Assembly: GCF_023517775.1 (NCBI RefSeq)
Contig: NZ_CP082904.1
Coordinates: 3,348,001-3,412,000, forward strand
DNA: 64,000 bases
From: Mixta hanseatica
GTDB taxonomy: Bacteria > Pseudomonadota > Gammaproteobacteria > Enterobacterales > Enterobacteriaceae
Direction of reading: 5' to 3'
The position numbers and the translations under genes were made by a program. This document shows, one piece after another, positions 18,380 through 31,773 of the stretch (the first letter of the stretch is position 1; each line of letters opens with the position of its first letter). Below the pieces are notes generated by a model. That model saw only the letters and a program-made list of their open reading frames with translations, was not told where the DNA came from and ran no database searches.

Positions 18380-19681
18380 TTAGAGTTTCATGCCCTGCCC
18401 TTTGCGATGCAGCATTAGCGATACCAGCAATGCCAACGCTCCCATTACTGAAACATACCAGAAAAACCAGCTTTCATGTCCAGCCGCTTTAAGTGATAGC
18501 GCGACATATTCTGCCGAGCCGCCAAAAATAGCATTCGCTACGGCATAAGAAAGGCCAACGCCTAATGCGCGGACTTCGGGTGGAAACATCTCTGCTTTTA
18601 CGATGCCGCTGATAGAGGTGTAGAAACTGGTAATCAATAACGCCAGCATCACCAGAACAAATATCAGCCAGCCGCTTTCGCTGTTCTGCAACAACGTCAG
18701 GATCGGCACGGTACAAAGCGTGGCGCCGGCGCCAAAAATGAGCATTGAGTTACGCCGCCCAATCCTGTCTGATAATGCGCCCATCAATGGCTGAATGAGC
18801 ATAAAAATAAACAGCGCCAGCGTCATTAACGCACTGGCGTTTTTAGCATCCATACCGGCGGTATTAACCAGATATTTTTGCATGTAGGTGGTGAAGGTAT
18901 AGAAGCTTAACGATCCGCCGGCGGTAAAACCTAACACCATTAAAAATGCGCACCGATGTTTCCATAAGCCGCGTAGCCGTCCCGCATCCTGATGCTGTCG
19001 GGTTTTATCACTGGTGGTTTCGTTTAGCGAACGTCGCAGAAATAGCGCAACTATCGCCAATACCGCGCCCAAAGCAAAAGGAATACGCCATCCCCAGCTG
19101 CGAAGCGCTTCCGGCTCCAGCAAATGTTGTAAAACCACCACAGTAAGCAATGCCAGTAGCTGGCCGCCGATCAAGGTAACATATTGAAATGAGGCATAAT
19201 ATCCTTTACGTCCCTCTACCGCCACTTCGCTCATATAGGTCGCGCTGGTGCCATATTCTCCACCGACCGATAATCCCTGAAACAGACGCGCCAATAGCAG
19301 CAGTATTGGTGCCCAGATCCCCAGCGTGGCGTAGCCAGGTAAACAGGCAATCACCAGCGAACCAAAACACATCATACAGACGGAGATTAGCATTGAGGTC
19401 TTACGGCCATGACGATCGCCAATCCAGCCAAAAAGCCATCCGCCTATTGGACGCATCAAAAAACCCGCAGCAAAAACGCCAGCGGTTTGAACCAGCTGTG
19501 TAGTGGTGTTGCCCGTTGGGAAAAAAATGTGCGCAAAATAAAGGGAGCAAAAGGAGTAAACGTAGAAATCAAACCATTCGACAAGATTACCCGACGATGC
19601 GCCGATGATAGCGCGAATGCGGGCTTTGTTTGTCGCCCCTGCGACGTTTTCCTGTTTGCTATTGGTGATCACATCAGCCAT
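18380..19681 (-). CDS. kgtP: Alpha-ketoglutarate:proton symporter KgtP
   Basis: KgtP imports 2-oxoglutarate with protons across the inner membrane. The 433-residue product belongs to the metabolite:H+ symporter branch of the MFS, with about 12 membrane segments. Visible signatures are [18 protein letters not shown] in helix 1, [15 protein letters not shown] in loop 2/3 and the sugar-transporter-like [17 protein letters not shown]. The ATG at 19681 is supported by GAGG six bases upstream and by the family length (432); an ATG four codons upstream is less likely. Confidence 0.96.
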   Translation of the reverse strand: MADVITNSKQENVAGATNKARIRAIIGASSGNLVEWFDFYVYSFCSLYFAHIFFPTGNTTTQLVQTAGVFAAGFLMRPIGGWLFGWIGDRHGRKTSMLISVCMMCFGSLVIACLPGYATLGIWAPILLLLARLFQGLSVGGEYGTSATYMSEVAVEGRKGYYASFQYVTLIGGQLLALLTVVVLQHLLEPEALRSWGWRIPFALGAVLAIVALFLRRSLNETTSDKTRQHQDAGRLRGLWKHRCAFLMVLGFTAGGSLSFYTFTTYMQKYLVNTAGMDAKNASALMTLALFIFMLIQPLMGALSDRIGRRNSMLIFGAGATLCTVPILTLLQNSESGWLIFVLVMLALLITSFYTSISGIVKAEMFPPEVRALGVGLSYAVANAIFGGSAEYVALSLKAAGHESWFFWYVSVMGALALLVSLMLHRKGQGMKL

Positions 19682-19827
19682 ATAGTGCCTCACTGTGGTT
19701 CCTTGCTGCCTAAAAAGGCCAAAAAGTCAGTAAAGCATTAAAGCATGATGTTAAGAAAATGTTTTGTATTCAGGGAATGGGTTTTGTGAAGTGGCAGGAA
19801 TTACGGCTTTCCGTAAACCGCAGACAC

Positions 19828-19854
19828 GAAAAAGCCTCAGCTTTCGCTGAGGCT
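19828..19854 (-). terminator. Terminator of the rrn operon
   Basis: On the minus strand AGCCTCAGC-GAAA-GCTGAGGCT forms a 9-bp stem (19846-19854 with 19833-19841) followed by five T, about 15 bases after the 5S gene. Confidence 0.9.
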
Positions 19855-19868
19855 CTGTCGTTTGTTTG

Positions 19869-19988
19869 ATGCCTGGCAGTTCCCTACTCTCGCATGGGGA
19901 AGCCCCACACTACCATCGGCGCTACGGCGTTTCACTTCTGAGTTCGGCATGGGGTCAGGTGGGACCACCGCGCTCTTGCCGCCAGGCA
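19869..19988 (-). rRNA. rrf: 5S ribosomal RNA
   Basis: 120 nucleotides read on the minus strand from TGCCTGGCGGC to AACTGCCAGGCAT; the ends pair to form helix I. Internal blocks (GGTCCCACCTGACCCC, CCGAACTCAGAAGTGAAA) match the enterobacterial 5S rRNA. It is a single copy at the end of the operon. Confidence 0.97.
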
Positions 19989-20002
19989 AATTCTTTGTGC
20001 AC

Positions 20003-20124
20003 GGAACGGCTCTTTTGCGCTGCTACTGCGTTGGCTGCTCTCGCATAACTCAGTTACATACTTCTGTATGCGCCTTCGTTATGTCTCGCTGGCCGCCTGG
20101 CTTCAGCACAAAATCTTCCGTTCC
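20003..20124. repeat. ERIC-like imperfect palindrome in the 23S-5S spacer
   Basis: About 122 bp bounded by inverted ends GGAACGG (20003-20009) and CCGTTCC (20118-20124). The core is palindromic (CATAAC...GTTATG outside, GTATG/CATAC inside). From memory it resembles the ERIC repeat: the block GCGTTGGCTGC, the central AAGTATGTAACTGAG against ERIC AAGTAAGTGACTGGG, and GCCGCCTGGCTTCAGCA against GCCGCCTTCCTGCAAC. It makes this spacer about 200 bases, against about 90 in E. coli. The comparison to ERIC is by memory only. Confidence 0.6.
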
Positions 20125-20187
20125 CGCAAATATCTATCCGGTGAACAAAGCTGAAAATCTCTCAATCCAAAACGCCTGTGGCGTTGT

Positions 20188-23090
<2,903 letters not shown>

Positions 23091-23397
23091 TCACAACCCA
23101 CAGACGTCTCGTGACGGCTGCGCATCACGTCAGCTTCGTTGTGCAGTGCTCGCCATGCTCATGGACAATAAGTCCACTCCGCCTGCTGCGCGCTGTACGC
23201 CTTGCTGTCGTTTTGCTCGCTCGTCCCGGTGTACTGATTCGGGATGTAAGTATTGAGAGAATCGTGAACAACATAACGTTGTTCCGTTTTCAATTTTCAG
23301 CTTGTTTCCGGATTGTTAAAGAGCAATATCTTAAAGCCGACTTCTCAGTCAGTTTTAAGATATTTTGGCAGGTGACTTTCACTCACAGACCAGCAAG
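23091..23397 (-). other. tRNA-Glu to 23S internal spacer, with boxA
   Basis: About 307 bases between the tRNA and 23S genes. The minus strand carries TGCTCTTTAACAA (23313-23325), the boxA antitermination element usual in rrn spacers. Between 23100 and 23260 there is a palindrome-rich block centred on GGAC-AATAA-GTCC that may be a degenerate repeat element. Confidence 0.7.
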
Positions 23398-23473
23398 TGG
23401 CGTCCCCTAGGGGATTCGAACCCCTGTTACCGCCGTGAAAGGGCGGTGTCCTGGGCCTCTAGACGAAGGGGAC
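23398..23473 (-). tRNA. tRNA-Glu (anticodon UUC)
   Basis: 76 nucleotides on the minus strand, GTCCCCTTCGTCTAGAGG to the encoded CCA. The acceptor stem GTCCCCT/AGGGGAC, the T arm with GGTTCGAATCC and an anticodon loop CTTTCAC (UUC) are visible. It is the only tRNA in this 16S-23S spacer. Confidence 0.97.
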
Positions 23474-23600
23474 ACGAAATTTGCTGTGCGAATCACCGAT
23501 TCGCTAATTTCGTGTAAGGGCGAGATTTTCTTAAGAAAATCGAGCGACAATATCTTTTGTCACTGTACCCCCTACGCGTAAACGCCTTGCTCGTTACTTC

Positions 23601-23623
23601 TATCAGACAATCTGTGTGAGCAC
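23601..23623 (-). other. 16S processing stem, 3' arm
   Basis: These 23 bases are complementary to the leader segment 25281-25303 with a single mismatch. The two arms flank the 16S gene and form the long duplex known to be cut by RNase III in pre-16S maturation. Confidence 0.8.
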
Positions 23624-23646
23624 TTCACGGGCGGGATTCAGCATGG

Positions 23647-25188
<1,542 letters not shown>

Positions 25189-25305
25189 AAAGTCTGATGC
25201 TCGAGAAAAACGTCGTAATGAATTACGTGTTCACTCTGAGACTTGATACTGCAATTATTTTTGCGATATCCCTTCCGTGAGTGCCCACACAGATTGTCTG
25301 ATAAA

Positions 25306-25317
25306 TTGTTAAAGAGC
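25306..25317 (-). promoter_or_regulatory. boxA antiterminator in the rrn leader
   Basis: Minus-strand GCTCTTTAACAA, matching the rrn boxA core that recruits NusB/S10 for Rho-resistant transcription. It lies beside the 5' arm (25281-25303) of the 16S processing stem. Confidence 0.8.
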
Positions 25318-25357
25318 GGTGCGACCGGCGTTTCGTGCCGTTGTCGCGAGGTGGCGT

Positions 25358-25385
25358 ATATTACGCTTTCCTCTTTCAGAGTCAA
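25358..25385 (-). promoter_or_regulatory. rrn P2 promoter
   Basis: Minus strand: -35 TTGACT (25385-25380), 16-base spacer, -10 TAATAT (25363-25358), then a GC-rich discriminator ACGCC. Sequence and position match P2 of E. coli rrn operons. Confidence 0.85.
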
Positions 25386-25483
25386 CCCCTTTTTTTTCAG
25401 AAGTTTTTCTCCGGCGATTCAGACTTCGCTGAACCGCTCAACACTGCGTGGCGTAAGCCGTTGTGCCGTGTCGATGGAGGCGC

Positions 25484-25511
25484 ATTATAGGGAGTTCTCG
25501 GCGCCTGACAA
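25484..25511 (-). promoter_or_regulatory. rrn P1 promoter
   Basis: Minus strand: -35 TTGTCA (25511-25506), 16-base spacer ending ACTCCC, -10 TATAAT (25489-25484) and discriminator GCGCC. It is almost identical to E. coli rrn P1, which is the stringently controlled promoter. An A/T-rich tract upstream (from 25515) is a plausible UP element. Confidence 0.9.
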
Positions 25512-25594
25512 GCGCTAATTGCAAAAAAAACTCCAACCGTTCACATTTCAGGCACGCCGCTTATAAACCGTGCAATTTCGCTCACAATATAAGT

Positions 25595-25620
25595 AAAAAT
25601 GGGCCTTTCGGCCCATTTTT
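25595..25620 (-). terminator. Terminator of clpB
   Basis: AAAAATGGGCC-GAAA-GGCCCATTTTT on the minus strand, an 11-bp stem ending in T residues, just after the clpB stop and before the rrn upstream region. Confidence 0.92.
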
Positions 25621-25627
25621 CGTCATT

Positions 25628-28201
25628 TTATTGATACGCGACGATCATACCATCCTTCACATCTATCTCTATTGCTTTGCCCGGCAGCAGATTTCCTGAC
25701 AAAATTTGCTGCGCCAGCGGGTTTTCTACCTGCTGCTGAATCGCGCGTTTTAACGGACGAGCCCCATATACCGGGTCATAACCGTTCTGCCCCAGCAGTT
25801 TCAATGCCTCTTCTGACATATTCACCGTAAAACCGCGCTCTTCCAGACGTTTGTACAGCCGCTGCAGCTGGATATTAGCAATCGAGGCGATATGTTTTTC
25901 ACCCAGAGGATGGAATACAACGACTTCATCGATACGGTTGATGAACTCCGGACGGAAGTGATGGCTTACTACCGACATCACCACATCCTTCATCGCGCTA
26001 TAGTCCAGCTCGCCAAAGCGTTCCTGAATCAGATCGGAACCCAGGTTAGACGTCATGATCACCACGGTATTGCGGAAATCAACGGTACGTCCCTGCCCAT
26101 CCGTCAGTCGTCCATCATCTAATACCTGCAACAGGATATTGAAGACATCAGGATGCGCCTTCTCTACCTCATCCAGCAGAATGACCGAATAAGGACGACG
26201 CCGAACGGCCTCGGTGAGGTAACCGCCTTCTTCATAGCCAACGTAGCCCGGAGGCGCGCCCACCAACCGCGACACCGAATGTTTCTCCATAAACTCTGAC
26301 ATGTCGATACGCACCATCGCGTCGTCACTGTCGAACAGGAAGTTAGCCAATGCCTTGCACAGCTCGGTTTTACCTACCCCGGTCGGACCAAGGAACAGGA
26401 ACGAACCAATCGGACGGTTCGGATCGGATAAGCCCGCGCGGCTACGGCGTATCGCATTGGAAACCGCTTCTACCGCTTCATTCTGGCCGATAACGCGCTG
26501 ATGCAGCTCTTGCTCCATACGCAGCAGTTTTTCACGTTCGCCTTCCATCATCCGGGCCACCGGGATGCCGGTCCAACGCGCCAGTACATCGGCGATCTCA
26601 ACGTCGGTCACGCGGTTACGCAGCAGGCGCATGGTTTTCCCTTCCGCCTGTGTGGCCGCCGTTAGCTGTTTTTCCAACTCTGGGATCTTGCCATACTGCA
26701 GCTCAGACATACGGCCGAGATCGCCGGAGCGACGCGCCTGCTCCAGGGCGATTTTCGCCTGTTCCAGCTCCGCTTTAATGTTCTGAGTGCCAGAGAGCGA
26801 GGCTTTTTCTGCCTTCCACTCTTCTTCCAGCTCGGCATATTCGCGCTCTTTCTGATTCAGCTCATCCTCCAGCATCTCAAGACGCTTCAGGCTGGCCTCA
26901 TCCGACTCTTTCTTCAGCGCCTGCTGTTCCAGCTTCAGCTGAATAACGCGGCGCTCCAGGCGATCCAGCGCTTCCGGTTTAGAGTCGATTTGTAAACGGA
27001 TACTGGAAGCGGCTTCATCAATCAGGTCGATCGCTTTATCGGGCAGTTGACGATCGGCAATATAACGATGCGACAGCGTAGCCGCGGCAACAATAGCCGG
27101 ATCGGTGATTTGTACGTGGTGATGCAGCTCATAGCGCTCTTTCAGGCCACGCAGAATCGCGATGGTATCTTCAACGCTGGGTTGAGCAACGAACACTTTC
27201 TGGAAACGACGCTCCAGCGCGGCATCCTTTTCAATATACTGCCGATACTCATCAAGAGTAGTTGCGCCAACGCAGTGCAGCTCGCCGCGCGCCAGAGCAG
27301 GCTTCAGCATATTACCTGCATCCATCGCGCCATCGGCTTTCCCTGCGCCGACCATGGTATGCAGTTCATCAATAAACAGAATGACGTTGCCTTCCTGTTT
27401 AGAGAGATCGTTCAGCACCCCTTTAAGACGCTCTTCAAACTCACCGCGATATTTAGCGCCAGCCACCAGCGCCCCCATATCCAGCGCCAGCACCCGACGG
27501 CCTTTCAGCCCTTCCGGCACCTCGCCGTTGACGATGCGCTGCGCCAGCCCTTCAACGATAGCTGTTTTACCGACGCCGGGTTCCCCGATCAGCACCGGGT
27601 TGTTTTTGGTGCGACGTTGCAATACCTGAATAGTACGACGGATCTCTTCATCACGGCCGATAACCGGATCAAGCTTGCCCTGTTCCGCACGCTCGGTAAG
27701 ATCGATGGTGTATTTTTTCAATGCCTGGCGCTGGTCTTCAGCCCCTTGATCGTTCACGCCCTCTCCCCCACGCATTTGCTCAATAGCTTTCGTTAGCTTA
27801 TCGTTTGTCGCGCCGGATGATTTTAATAAATCCGCCAGCGAGCCGCGCGAATCAAGCGCAGCCAGAACAAATAATTCAGATGAAATAAAGTTGTCGCCGC
27901 GCTTCTGCGCCAGCTTGTCGCACAGGTTAAGTACCCGCACCAGATCGGCAGAAGGCTGGACGTCGCCGTCAGTCCCTTCAACCTGCGGCAGACGGCTGAT
28001 AGCCTGCTCTACACCGTTACGTAATCCGCCAACATCTACGCCGGCCGCCGTCAGTAAAGGACGCACAGTGCCGCCTTCTTGATTGAGCAGAGCGCTCATC
28101 AAGTGAAGAGGTTCGATGAATTGGTTATCGCGCCCAAGGGCGAGGGATTGAGCATCGGCGAGCGCAAGCTGGAATTTGTTAGTAAGACGATCCAGACGCA
28201 T
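25628..28201 (-). CDS. clpB: Disaggregase chaperone ClpB
   Basis: ClpB is the hexameric AAA+ disaggregase that works with DnaK to recover aggregated proteins after heat stress. The 857-residue product (same length as E. coli) has the N-terminal substrate domain (about 1-145), AAA-1 with Walker A GEPGVGKT and Walker [12 protein letters not shown], the middle coiled-coil propeller (about 405-525), and AAA-2 with GPTGVGKTE and DEVEKAH. The ATG at 28201 is preceded by GGGAGGAATC; an in-frame TTG four codons upstream overlaps that ribosome-binding site and is rejected. A sigma-32 promoter lies upstream. Confidence 0.98.
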   Translation of the reverse strand: MRLDRLTNKFQLALADAQSLALGRDNQFIEPLHLMSALLNQEGGTVRPLLTAAGVDVGGLRNGVEQAISRLPQVEGTDGDVQPSADLVRVLNLCDKLAQKRGDNFISSELFVLAALDSRGSLADLLKSSGATNDKLTKAIEQMRGGEGVNDQGAEDQRQALKKYTIDLTERAEQGKLDPVIGRDEEIRRTIQVLQRRTKNNPVLIGEPGVGKTAIVEGLAQRIVNGEVPEGLKGRRVLALDMGALVAGAKYRGEFEERLKGVLNDLSKQEGNVILFIDELHTMVGAGKADGAMDAGNMLKPALARGELHCVGATTLDEYRQYIEKDAALERRFQKVFVAQPSVEDTIAILRGLKERYELHHHVQITDPAIVAAATLSHRYIADRQLPDKAIDLIDEAASSIRLQIDSKPEALDRLERRVIQLKLEQQALKKESDEASLKRLEMLEDELNQKEREYAELEEEWKAEKASLSGTQNIKAELEQAKIALEQARRSGDLGRMSELQYGKIPELEKQLTAATQAEGKTMRLLRNRVTDVEIADVLARWTGIPVARMMEGEREKLLRMEQELHQRVIGQNEAVEAVSNAIRRSRAGLSDPNRPIGSFLFLGPTGVGKTELCKALANFLFDSDDAMVRIDMSEFMEKHSVSRLVGAPPGYVGYEEGGYLTEAVRRRPYSVILLDEVEKAHPDVFNILLQVLDDGRLTDGQGRTVDFRNTVVIMTSNLGSDLIQERFGELDYSAMKDVVMSVVSHHFRPEFINRIDEVVVFHPLGEKHIASIANIQLQRLYKRLEERGFTVNMSEEALKLLGQNGYDPVYGARPLKRAIQQQVENPLAQQILSGNLLPGKAIEIDVKDGMIVAYQ

Positions 28202-28239
28202 GATTCCTCCCAATACAGGTCAAAATGCTACTGGAGATG

Positions 28240-28267
28240 AAATGAGGCCTGGCCTCAGATTTTCAAG
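28240..28267 (-). promoter_or_regulatory. Heat-shock (sigma-32) promoter of clpB
   Basis: Minus strand: CTTGAAA (28267-28261), 13 bases, CCTCATTT (28247-28240). This fits the sigma-32 consensus CTTGAAA-N11-16-CCCCATNT with one mismatch, and is about 40 bases before the clpB start. Confidence 0.85.
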
Positions 28268-28326
28268 GTCTTTGACCTGTATTATGGTGAAAAAAAGCGC
28301 ACCCTGGATCGTCTTGTGGCGTAAGG

Positions 28327-29058
28327 TTATATCAGCCAGATCAAACTTGCCATACGCCCGGTAGTACCGCTGCGTCGCCAGGAGAAAAAATGAGCGGAAT
28401 CATGCCAGGTACAGCGTCCGCCCCCACTAATAGAGCTTACGCCCTGAGCAATCAAGCGCTGACGCGCCAGTAGCCACAGATCGGCATAAAATTTATCGCC
28501 AGCAGCACGGAAAGCCTCATCCGCGGCCGGATCGTGAGCCATAAAGGCGCTTCTGACCTCGGGACCGACTTCAAAAGCGTCTGGCCCTATTGCCGGCCCC
28601 ATCCAGACATGAATTTCCTGCGGCGGCGCGGAAAACTGGGCGAGCGTATTTTCCAGTACGCCGGCGCAAAGCCCGCGCCAGCCCGCATGGGCCGCCGCGA
28701 CTTCTTTACCATCGAAAGAACAGAAAAGAACCGGCAGGCAATCGGCCGTCATGACGGCGCAAACAGCCCCGGTTTGATTGCTCCAGACCGCATCCGCGCG
28801 ACGCGTAGCGGCTTCCCGGCCATCAAGACGAACCACCTCCGTGCCGTGAACCTGCTCCAGCCACCAGGGCATGGCGGGCAAGCCGGCCATCTCGACCAGA
28901 CGCTGTCGGTTAGCCTGCACCGCCGCGGGCCGATCGCCGACATGATCGCCCAGGTTCAGCGAATCCCAGGGGGCCTCGCTGACGCCACCGGCACGCGTTG
29001 TACTGCAGGCGCGTACTCTTGCCGGCGCCGGCCAGTCAGGAACAATCAGATTGCTCAT
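28327..29058 (-). CDS. pgeF: Purine nucleoside phosphorylase / laccase-domain protein PgeF (YfiH)
   Basis: PgeF belongs to the former DUF152 family. In E. coli it hydrolyses the aberrant UDP-MurNAc-L-Ser ester and so keeps peptidoglycan composition correct; family members also act on purine nucleosides. The 243-residue product has the conserved metal-site blocks: H in LEQVHGTEVV, C in TADCLPVLF, and H in AAAHAGWRGL. Its start overlaps the rluD stop by four bases (ATGA), so it is translationally coupled to rluD. clpB follows in the same direction but has its own heat-shock promoter. Confidence 0.93.
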   Translation of the reverse strand: MSNLIVPDWPAPARVRACSTTRAGGVSEAPWDSLNLGDHVGDRPAAVQANRQRLVEMAGLPAMPWWLEQVHGTEVVRLDGREAATRRADAVWSNQTGAVCAVMTADCLPVLFCSFDGKEVAAAHAGWRGLCAGVLENTLAQFSAPPQEIHVWMGPAIGPDAFEVGPEVRSAFMAHDPAADEAFRAAGDKFYADLWLLARQRLIAQGVSSISGGGRCTWHDSAHFFSWRRSGTTGRMASLIWLI

Positions 29059-30035
29059 AGCCAGTCCAGCTGATCTTTAAAGGCTTCAGTATCGGCTTTC
29101 AGGGCATCAATCAGATCGACCATATCCTGCGGAAGTGGCGCATGCCATTCCATCTCAATGCCGGTAACCGGATGATAGAGGCGTAGCATAGTGGCGTGTA
29201 GCGCCTGGCGATCAAAGCCGCGTAACGTTGCAATAAAGGCTTCAGAAGCGCCTTTTGGCGGTCGTGGACGGCCGCCATACAGCGGATCGCCCACTAGCGG
29301 ATGGTTGATATGCGACATATGCACGCGGATCTGGTGGGTACGGCCGGTTTCCAGACGCAGACGCAGACGCGTATGCGCGCGGAAATGCTCCATCACCCGA
29401 TAGTGCGTCACGGCATGTTTCCCCATTGGGTGCACCGCCATATGCGTACGCTTGGTTGAGTGACGGCTGATAGGCTCATCAACAATGCCGCCCGCGGTCA
29501 TATTGCCAATGGCGACCGCCTCATATTCACGGGTAATTTCACGCAGCTGCAGTGACTCGACCAGATGCGTTTGCGCAGGAACGGTTTTCGCTACCACCAT
29601 CAGGCCAGTGGTATCTTTATCCAGGCGGTGGACGATGCCCGCACGCGGCACGTCAGAGATGGCCGGATAATGATGTAACAGCGCATTCAGTACGGTGCCG
29701 TCCGGATTACCTGCTCCCGGATGCACGACCAGATCGCGCGGCTTGTTGATCACCAGAATATGTTCATCTTCGTAGACGATATCCAACGGGATATCCTGCG
29801 CTTCCCAGCGCGCTTCTTCTTCAATTTCCGCCTCGATTGCCACGGCTTCGCCGCCCAATACTTTTTCCTTCGGCGTGTCAACGATGTTACCGTTGACGCT
29901 CACACGACGATCGAGAATCCACTCTTTTATGCGCGAACGCGAATAATCAGGGAACAATTCCGCCAAAGACTGATCTAAGCGTTGTCCGAGTTGCGATTCG
30001 GAGACCGTTGCGGTGAGTTTTACTTGTTGTGCCAT
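29055..30035 (-). CDS. rluD: 23S rRNA pseudouridine synthase RluD
   Basis: RluD makes pseudouridines 1911, 1915 and 1917 in helix 69 of 23S rRNA, needed for proper subunit assembly and termination. The 326-residue product (same as E. coli) has an N-terminal S4 RNA-binding domain (about residues 18-75, SRIKEWILDRRVSVNG) and the RluA-type catalytic domain with the active-site aspartate in HRLDKDTTGLMVVAK. The ATG at 30035 faces bamD; the 130-base gap must hold both promoters. Confidence 0.97.
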   Translation of the reverse strand: MAQQVKLTATVSESQLGQRLDQSLAELFPDYSRSRIKEWILDRRVSVNGNIVDTPKEKVLGGEAVAIEAEIEEEARWEAQDIPLDIVYEDEHILVINKPRDLVVHPGAGNPDGTVLNALLHHYPAISDVPRAGIVHRLDKDTTGLMVVAKTVPAQTHLVESLQLREITREYEAVAIGNMTAGGIVDEPISRHSTKRTHMAVHPMGKHAVTHYRVMEHFRAHTRLRLRLETGRTHQIRVHMSHINHPLVGDPLYGGRPRPPKGASEAFIATLRGFDRQALHATMLRLYHPVTGIEMEWHAPLPQDMVDLIDALKADTEAFKDQLDWL

Positions 30036-30167
30036 AAACAGCTTCTTCGTTAACGTTGGGTTTTCACGGCGATGCCGTTTAATATAATGTGCTATCGTAC
30101 CTGGTCACTATCGGGAGCTTAATGGACAGCTTCCGCAATAACACACTCTGAGGATAATCAAATCGTC

Positions 30168-30899
30168 ATGACGCGTATGAAATATCTGGTGGCTGCAGCC
30201 ACGTTGAGCCTGGCTCTTGCGGGTTGTTCAAGCTCTAAGGATCAAGTGCCTGACAGTCCGCCTTCTGAGCTTTATGCAACGGCTCAGCAAAAACTGCAGG
30301 ACGGTAACTTTAAAGGCGCAATAACGCAACTGGAAGCGCTGGATAACCGCTATCCATTTGGCCCTTACGCCCAACAAGTTCAGCTGGATCTGATCTACGC
30401 TTACTACAAAAACGCCGATCTGCCGATGGCTCAGGCCGCCATCGATCGCTTTATGCGCCTGAACCCGACACATCCGAACATTGATTATGTTCTATATATG
30501 AAGGGCCTGACGGATATGGCGTTAGACGATTCCGCTCTGCAAGGCTTCTTCGGAATCGATCGCTCCGATCGCGATCCCGAGCATGCGCGCGCCGCCTTCC
30601 GTGACTTTTCTCAGCTGTTACGTAACTGGCCGAGCAGCCAGTATGCCACCGATGCGCGCAAGCGCCTGGTCTATCTGAAAGACCGCCTGGCAAAATATGA
30701 GCTTTCCGTGGCGCAATTCTACACGAAACGCGAAGCCTATGTCGCGGTAGTCAATCGCGTTGAGCAAATGCTGAAGGATTACCCGGACACCCAGGCAACG
30801 CGCACTGCGCTGCCGCTGATGGAAAACGCCTATCGTAAGCTGCAGTTGAATGCGCAGGCGGATAAAGTGGCGAAGATTATCGCTGCTAATCAGGCCTGA
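30168..30899 (+). CDS. bamD: Outer-membrane assembly lipoprotein BamD
   Basis: BamD is the essential lipoprotein partner of BamA in the outer-membrane beta-barrel assembly machine. The 243-residue product has a lipoprotein signal ending in LALAGC (cysteine 20) and then five TPR-like helical pairs; the conserved blocks [20 protein letters not shown] and [19 protein letters not shown] are clear. E. coli BamD has 245 residues. The terminator at 30913-30940 shows that it is transcribed alone. Confidence 0.97.
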   Translation: MTRMKYLVAAATLSLALAGCSSSKDQVPDSPPSELYATAQQKLQDGNFKGAITQLEALDNRYPFGPYAQQVQLDLIYAYYKNADLPMAQAAIDRFMRLNPTHPNIDYVLYMKGLTDMALDDSALQGFFGIDRSDRDPEHARAAFRDFSQLLRNWPSSQYATDARKRLVYLKDRLAKYELSVAQFYTKREAYVAVVNRVEQMLKDYPDTQATRTALPLMENAYRKLQLNAQADKVAKIIAANQA

Positions 30900-30912
30900 T
30901 TAGATACACAGC

Positions 30913-30940
30913 AAAAAAGCAGCCTGCAGGCTGCTTTTTT
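30913..30940 (+). terminator. Terminator of bamD
   Basis: AAAAAA-GCAGCCTGCAGGCTGC-TTTTTT: a fully palindromic stem at 30919-30934 with flanking A/T pairs, 20 bases after bamD. Confidence 0.92.
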
Positions 30941-31162
30941 GTTGATAAAAACAGCAGATTTTACTTTCCGCTCTGCTGTTAACTCATTAAGTCTGCCCTG
31001 CCGCAGCGTGTTCCACAAGGGGTTTCAGCACATTTACCGTGTCCCCTCACAGATTTCATTTCCTTGACAAAAAGTGACTTCTTAATGTGATTGCCATCAC
31101 AAAATTAACCCCTCTGCACGGTATGCTACACTTACTAAGACGGCAATGACAGAGAGGTAAAC

Positions 31163-31501
31163 ATGATGATTGTGAACATTACCAGCAAACAAATGGAAAT
31201 CACCCCGGCTATCCGCCAGCATGTCGAAGACCGTCTCTCCAAGCTTGAAAAGTGGCAGACTCACCTAATCAACCCGCATATCGTTCTTTCAAGAGAACCT
31301 AAAGAATATGTTGCCGATGCAACGATCAATACTCCTAATGGCCCGCTGGTCGCCAGCGCTGCCCATGAGGATATGTATGCGGCTATCAATGAGCTCATCA
31401 GTAAACTGGAGCGCCAGCTGAATAAAGTTCAGCATAAAGGCGAAGCGCGCCGCGCTAACGCCAGCGTGAAAGGTTTAACGCCCGTCGATGATGAAGTATA
31501 A
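31163..31501 (+). CDS. raiA: Ribosome-associated inhibitor RaiA (YfiA, short HPF family)
   Basis: RaiA binds in the A/P site region of 70S ribosomes in stationary phase or cold and blocks translation, counteracting dimerisation by RMF/HPF. The 112-residue product starts [20 protein letters not shown], with the conserved [33 protein letters not shown] and [14 protein letters not shown] segments. GAGAGG stands before the paired ATGs at 31163 and 31166; either could be used. It is followed by a terminator and then the pheL-pheA operon. Confidence 0.97.
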   Translation: MMIVNITSKQMEITPAIRQHVEDRLSKLEKWQTHLINPHIVLSREPKEYVADATINTPNGPLVASAAHEDMYAAINELISKLERQLNKVQHKGEARRANASVKGLTPVDDEV

Positions 31502-31545
31502 ACGCCAGTGCGCCCCCGAGTGCACGGGGCGTCATTGATTGCATA

Positions 31546-31568
31546 ACGCGCCTGCGGGCGCGTTTTTT
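31546..31568 (+). terminator. Terminator of raiA
   Basis: ACGCGCC-TGCG-GGCGCGT followed by five T (31546-31552 with 31557-31563). It also overlaps the region just before the pheA promoter. Confidence 0.9.
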
Positions 31569-31598
31569 ATTGACAGTGGCAAAACGCTACGGTTACTT
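31569..31598 (+). promoter_or_regulatory. pheL-pheA promoter
   Basis: A perfect -35 TTGACA at 31570-31575 is followed after 17 bases by TTACTT (31593-31598), a weak -10. Position, 27 bases before the leader peptide, agrees with the E. coli pheA promoter. Confidence 0.6.
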
Positions 31599-31627
31599 TA
31601 ACAGCATCCACAACAGCAGGTTATATG

Positions 31628-31672
31628 ATGAAATCTTCGTTTTTCTTCGCTTTCTTTTTTACCTTCCCCTGA
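31628..31672 (+). CDS. pheL: pheA leader peptide PheL
   Basis: A 14-codon leader, [14 protein letters not shown], with seven phenylalanines. Ribosome stalling at the Phe codons when charged tRNA-Phe is scarce prevents formation of the downstream terminator, so pheA is expressed. E. coli PheL is [15 protein letters not shown]; here HIP is replaced by SS. A neighbouring in-frame ATG at 31625 could add one Met; AGG seven bases before 31628 favours that start. Confidence 0.95.
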   Translation: MKSSFFFAFFFTFP

Positions 31673-31720
31673 TTCGGGAGGCGTTTCGTCGCAGAAAAAG
31701 AAAGCGAAGACGAACAATAA

Positions 31721-31748
31721 AGCCTCCCGCCACGGGGGGCTTTTTTTA
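31721..31748 (+). terminator. pheA attenuator
   Basis: Stem GCCTCCC/GGGGGGC (31722-31728 with 31734-31740) followed by a seven-T run, located between pheL and pheA. It is the regulated terminator of the attenuation system. The preceding purine-rich stretch can supply the competing hairpin. Confidence 0.9.
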
Positions 31749-31773
31749 TTATGGACATCTGACAGGTAAAGCT

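Noticed and set aside
27047..27796. A 249-codon open frame antisense to clpB
   Set aside because: Shadow frame of clpB; the AAA+ motifs on the other strand account for the sequence.
31570..31773. Long N-terminal extension of PheA running through the leader
   Set aside because: The extension crosses pheL and the attenuator hairpin; the E. coli-like start is at 31774.
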